Assembly: GCA_020633055.1 (NCBI GenBank)
Contig: JACKEJ010000006.1
Coordinates: 910,550 to 974,549 of the forward strand
Direction of reading: 5' to 3'
Origin: Sandaracinaceae bacterium
Lineage (GTDB): Bacteria > Myxococcota_A > Polyangia > Polyangiales > Houyiibacteriaceae
Length of the DNA: 64,000 nucleotides
Shown here: piece after piece, positions 63,071 to 64,000 of the stretch
Position numbering within the stretch: the first letter of the stretch is position 1
Layout of the letters: every line of letters begins with the position of its first letter
The notes under the pieces: model-generated
Databases searched by the model: none
Told to the model about the DNA's origin: nothing
Seen by the model: the letters and a program-made list of their open reading frames with translations, nothing else
Position numbers and translations under genes: made by a program

Positions 63071-64000
63071 ATGAAGCTTCGGTTTCGTCGCCAGTCGACC
63101 ACCGCCGCGCTGGCACTCCTCGTCCTCGCGACGGGCCTCGCGCTTCCCGCGCAGCGCGCCCGCGCCAACTCGGAGCCGCCCAGCGTGCACGGCGCCCGCT
63201 ACACCGGCACGGGTGGCCTCGGCGCGGCGTTCGTCGAGGGCCCTCCGTCGGTCTTCCACAACCCGGCGGGCCTGTTGTCCATCGACAAGTTCGAGCTGAC
63301 GCTGGGCTTCACGACGCTGCTGGTCACGTACAACGCGCCCTTCGGTGGCTACGGCAGCGAGCAGGACAGCCCGCCGCTGATCGGACCGCTCCCGTTCCTC
63401 GGCGCGGGTTTCCGCGTGGCCGACGATTGGGTGGTCGGCCTCAGCCTGTACATCTCGGTCGGGTTCGGCGGCAACTTCACGAACATTGGACTGCTCACCG
63501 AGGGCGCACGCGTGACGCGCGACACCGAGGGCAATGTGGTCTCTACCGATGGGACGCAGGACCCGTTCGTGACGGACCCTCCGGTCGATCAGTCCGTCCA
63601 GCTCTTCATCGCCGAGCTGGCCATCCCTGTCGCGTGGGAGCCAATCGAGGGGCTCCGCTTGGCGGCCGCCCTGCGCCTCCCCTACGGGAACTTCAAGGCT
63701 GTGGCGTTCCAGGACATCGTGGGTACGTGGGCGCCGGCAGAGCAGACCGTGGCGGGCTTCGGCATCCCGGGGGTCTTTCTGGGGGTGCAGTACGACGTGA
63801 GCGACGTGGTGACCATCGGCGCTGCGTACCGCAGCCAGGTTCGCGTGCACATGTCGGGGCGAGTCGACCTGCCGAACGGCCTCGGGTCGATCGGTGGCCG
63901 CAGGGCAGCCAGCCTGGCCGCTGAGACGGATTGGTACGTCCCGCACATGATCCGCGCGGGCGTGGCGTTCCACCTGCTCGAGCGCCGCCTGATGTTGTCG
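63071..64000 (+). CDS. FadL/OMPP1-like outer-membrane transporter (partial)
   Basis: The frame runs from the ATG at 63071 to the window edge, 310 codons, without its C terminus. A signal peptide (MKLRFRRQ, then ALALLVLATGLALPAQ and ARAN) precedes GARYTGTGGLGAAFVEGPPSVFHNPAGL; the last part is the FadL-family HNPAGL motif, here near residue 69. The rest is alternating beta strands of a barrel. FadL/TodX proteins carry fatty acids and other hydrophobic compounds across the outer membrane. Its place after the hsa operon suggests uptake of steroids or similar compounds. Confidence 0.85.
   Translation, partial: MKLRFRRQSTTAALALLVLATGLALPAQRARANSEPPSVHGARYTGTGGLGAAFVEGPPSVFHNPAGLLSIDKFELTLGFTTLLVTYNAPFGGYGSEQDSPPLIGPLPFLGAGFRVADDWVVGLSLYISVGFGGNFTNIGLLTEGARVTRDTEGNVVSTDGTQDPFVTDPPVDQSVQLFIAELAIPVAWEPIEGLRLAAALRLPYGNFKAVAFQDIVGTWAPAEQTVAGFGIPGVFLGVQYDVSDVVTIGAAYRSQVRVHMSGRVDLPNGLGSIGGRRAASLAAETDWYVPHMIRAGVAFHLLERRLMLS

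Overview
This window is GC-rich and densely coded on both strands, with many 4-base start/stop overlaps. No rRNA, tRNA, CRISPR array, insertion sequence or phage gene was recognised. The content points to a myxobacterium-type (Myxococcota, probably Polyangia-like) chromosome. The signs are a FrzS/AglZ-type pseudo-receiver plus coiled-coil protein, a DUF2378/TIGR02265 protein, a TIGR02266-type PilZ protein, an RCC1-repeat lipoprotein, a secreted protein with a MYXO-CTERM-like tail, and abundant atypical signalling proteins. No database search was possible, so family names rest on motifs, length and context.

Region 1-11.9 kb holds the FrzS-like protein, a CobA-HemD fusion coupled to a small lipoprotein and a membrane protein, a glycosyltransferase and a methyltransferase, a frameshifted STAS-like gene, a DEAD-box helicase coupled to a membrane protein, and a MobA-like nucleotidyltransferase. 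Region 12.2-17 kb holds a diacylglycerol-kinase-family protein, a possible Tam41-like CDP-diacylglycerol synthase, GpsA and a sensor kinase, which together suggest phospholipid metabolism. Region 17-26.6 kb holds an FAD oxidoreductase coupled to an ECF41/SigJ-type sigma factor, type III glutamine synthetase, an intact paralogue of the frameshifted STAS-like gene, the RCC1 lipoprotein and an EAL phosphodiesterase.

Region 26.6-32 kb is a divergent unit. A MerR regulator, a DUF7064-like protein and a PEP-synthase/rifampicin-phosphotransferase-like enzyme lie on one strand and a BKACE enzyme on the other, around an 18-base near-palindrome. Region 32-45 kb is mixed: a membrane Ser/Thr kinase coupled to an AraC regulator, a CDP-alcohol phosphatidyltransferase next to a LicC-like cytidylyltransferase, ManA, Nudix, GNAT, PilZ, ArgJ, and a rhomboid protease beside the MYXO-CTERM-like protein.

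Region 45-64 kb is the most distinctive. A FadD3-like CoA ligase and an unusual SDR are followed by a hybrid kinase with a Glu in place of the phospho-acceptor Asp, and by a coupled thiolase-fold/TPP-enzyme pair. After these comes a catabolic operon resembling the hsa steroid A/B-ring pathway: HsaA, HsaC, HsaE, HsaG, HsaF, a paired acyl-CoA dehydrogenase and an SDR. It ends in a strong hairpin, followed by a FadL-like outer-membrane transporter that runs off the window. Two 14-base sites fitting the mycobacterial KstR consensus (TnnAACnnGTTnnA) lie in front of the FadD3-like gene and between the amidohydrolase and hsaA. The sequence therefore suggests a steroid-degrading myxobacterium-like organism with a KstR-like control circuit. 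hsaB, hsaD and the early ring-opening genes are not in this window.
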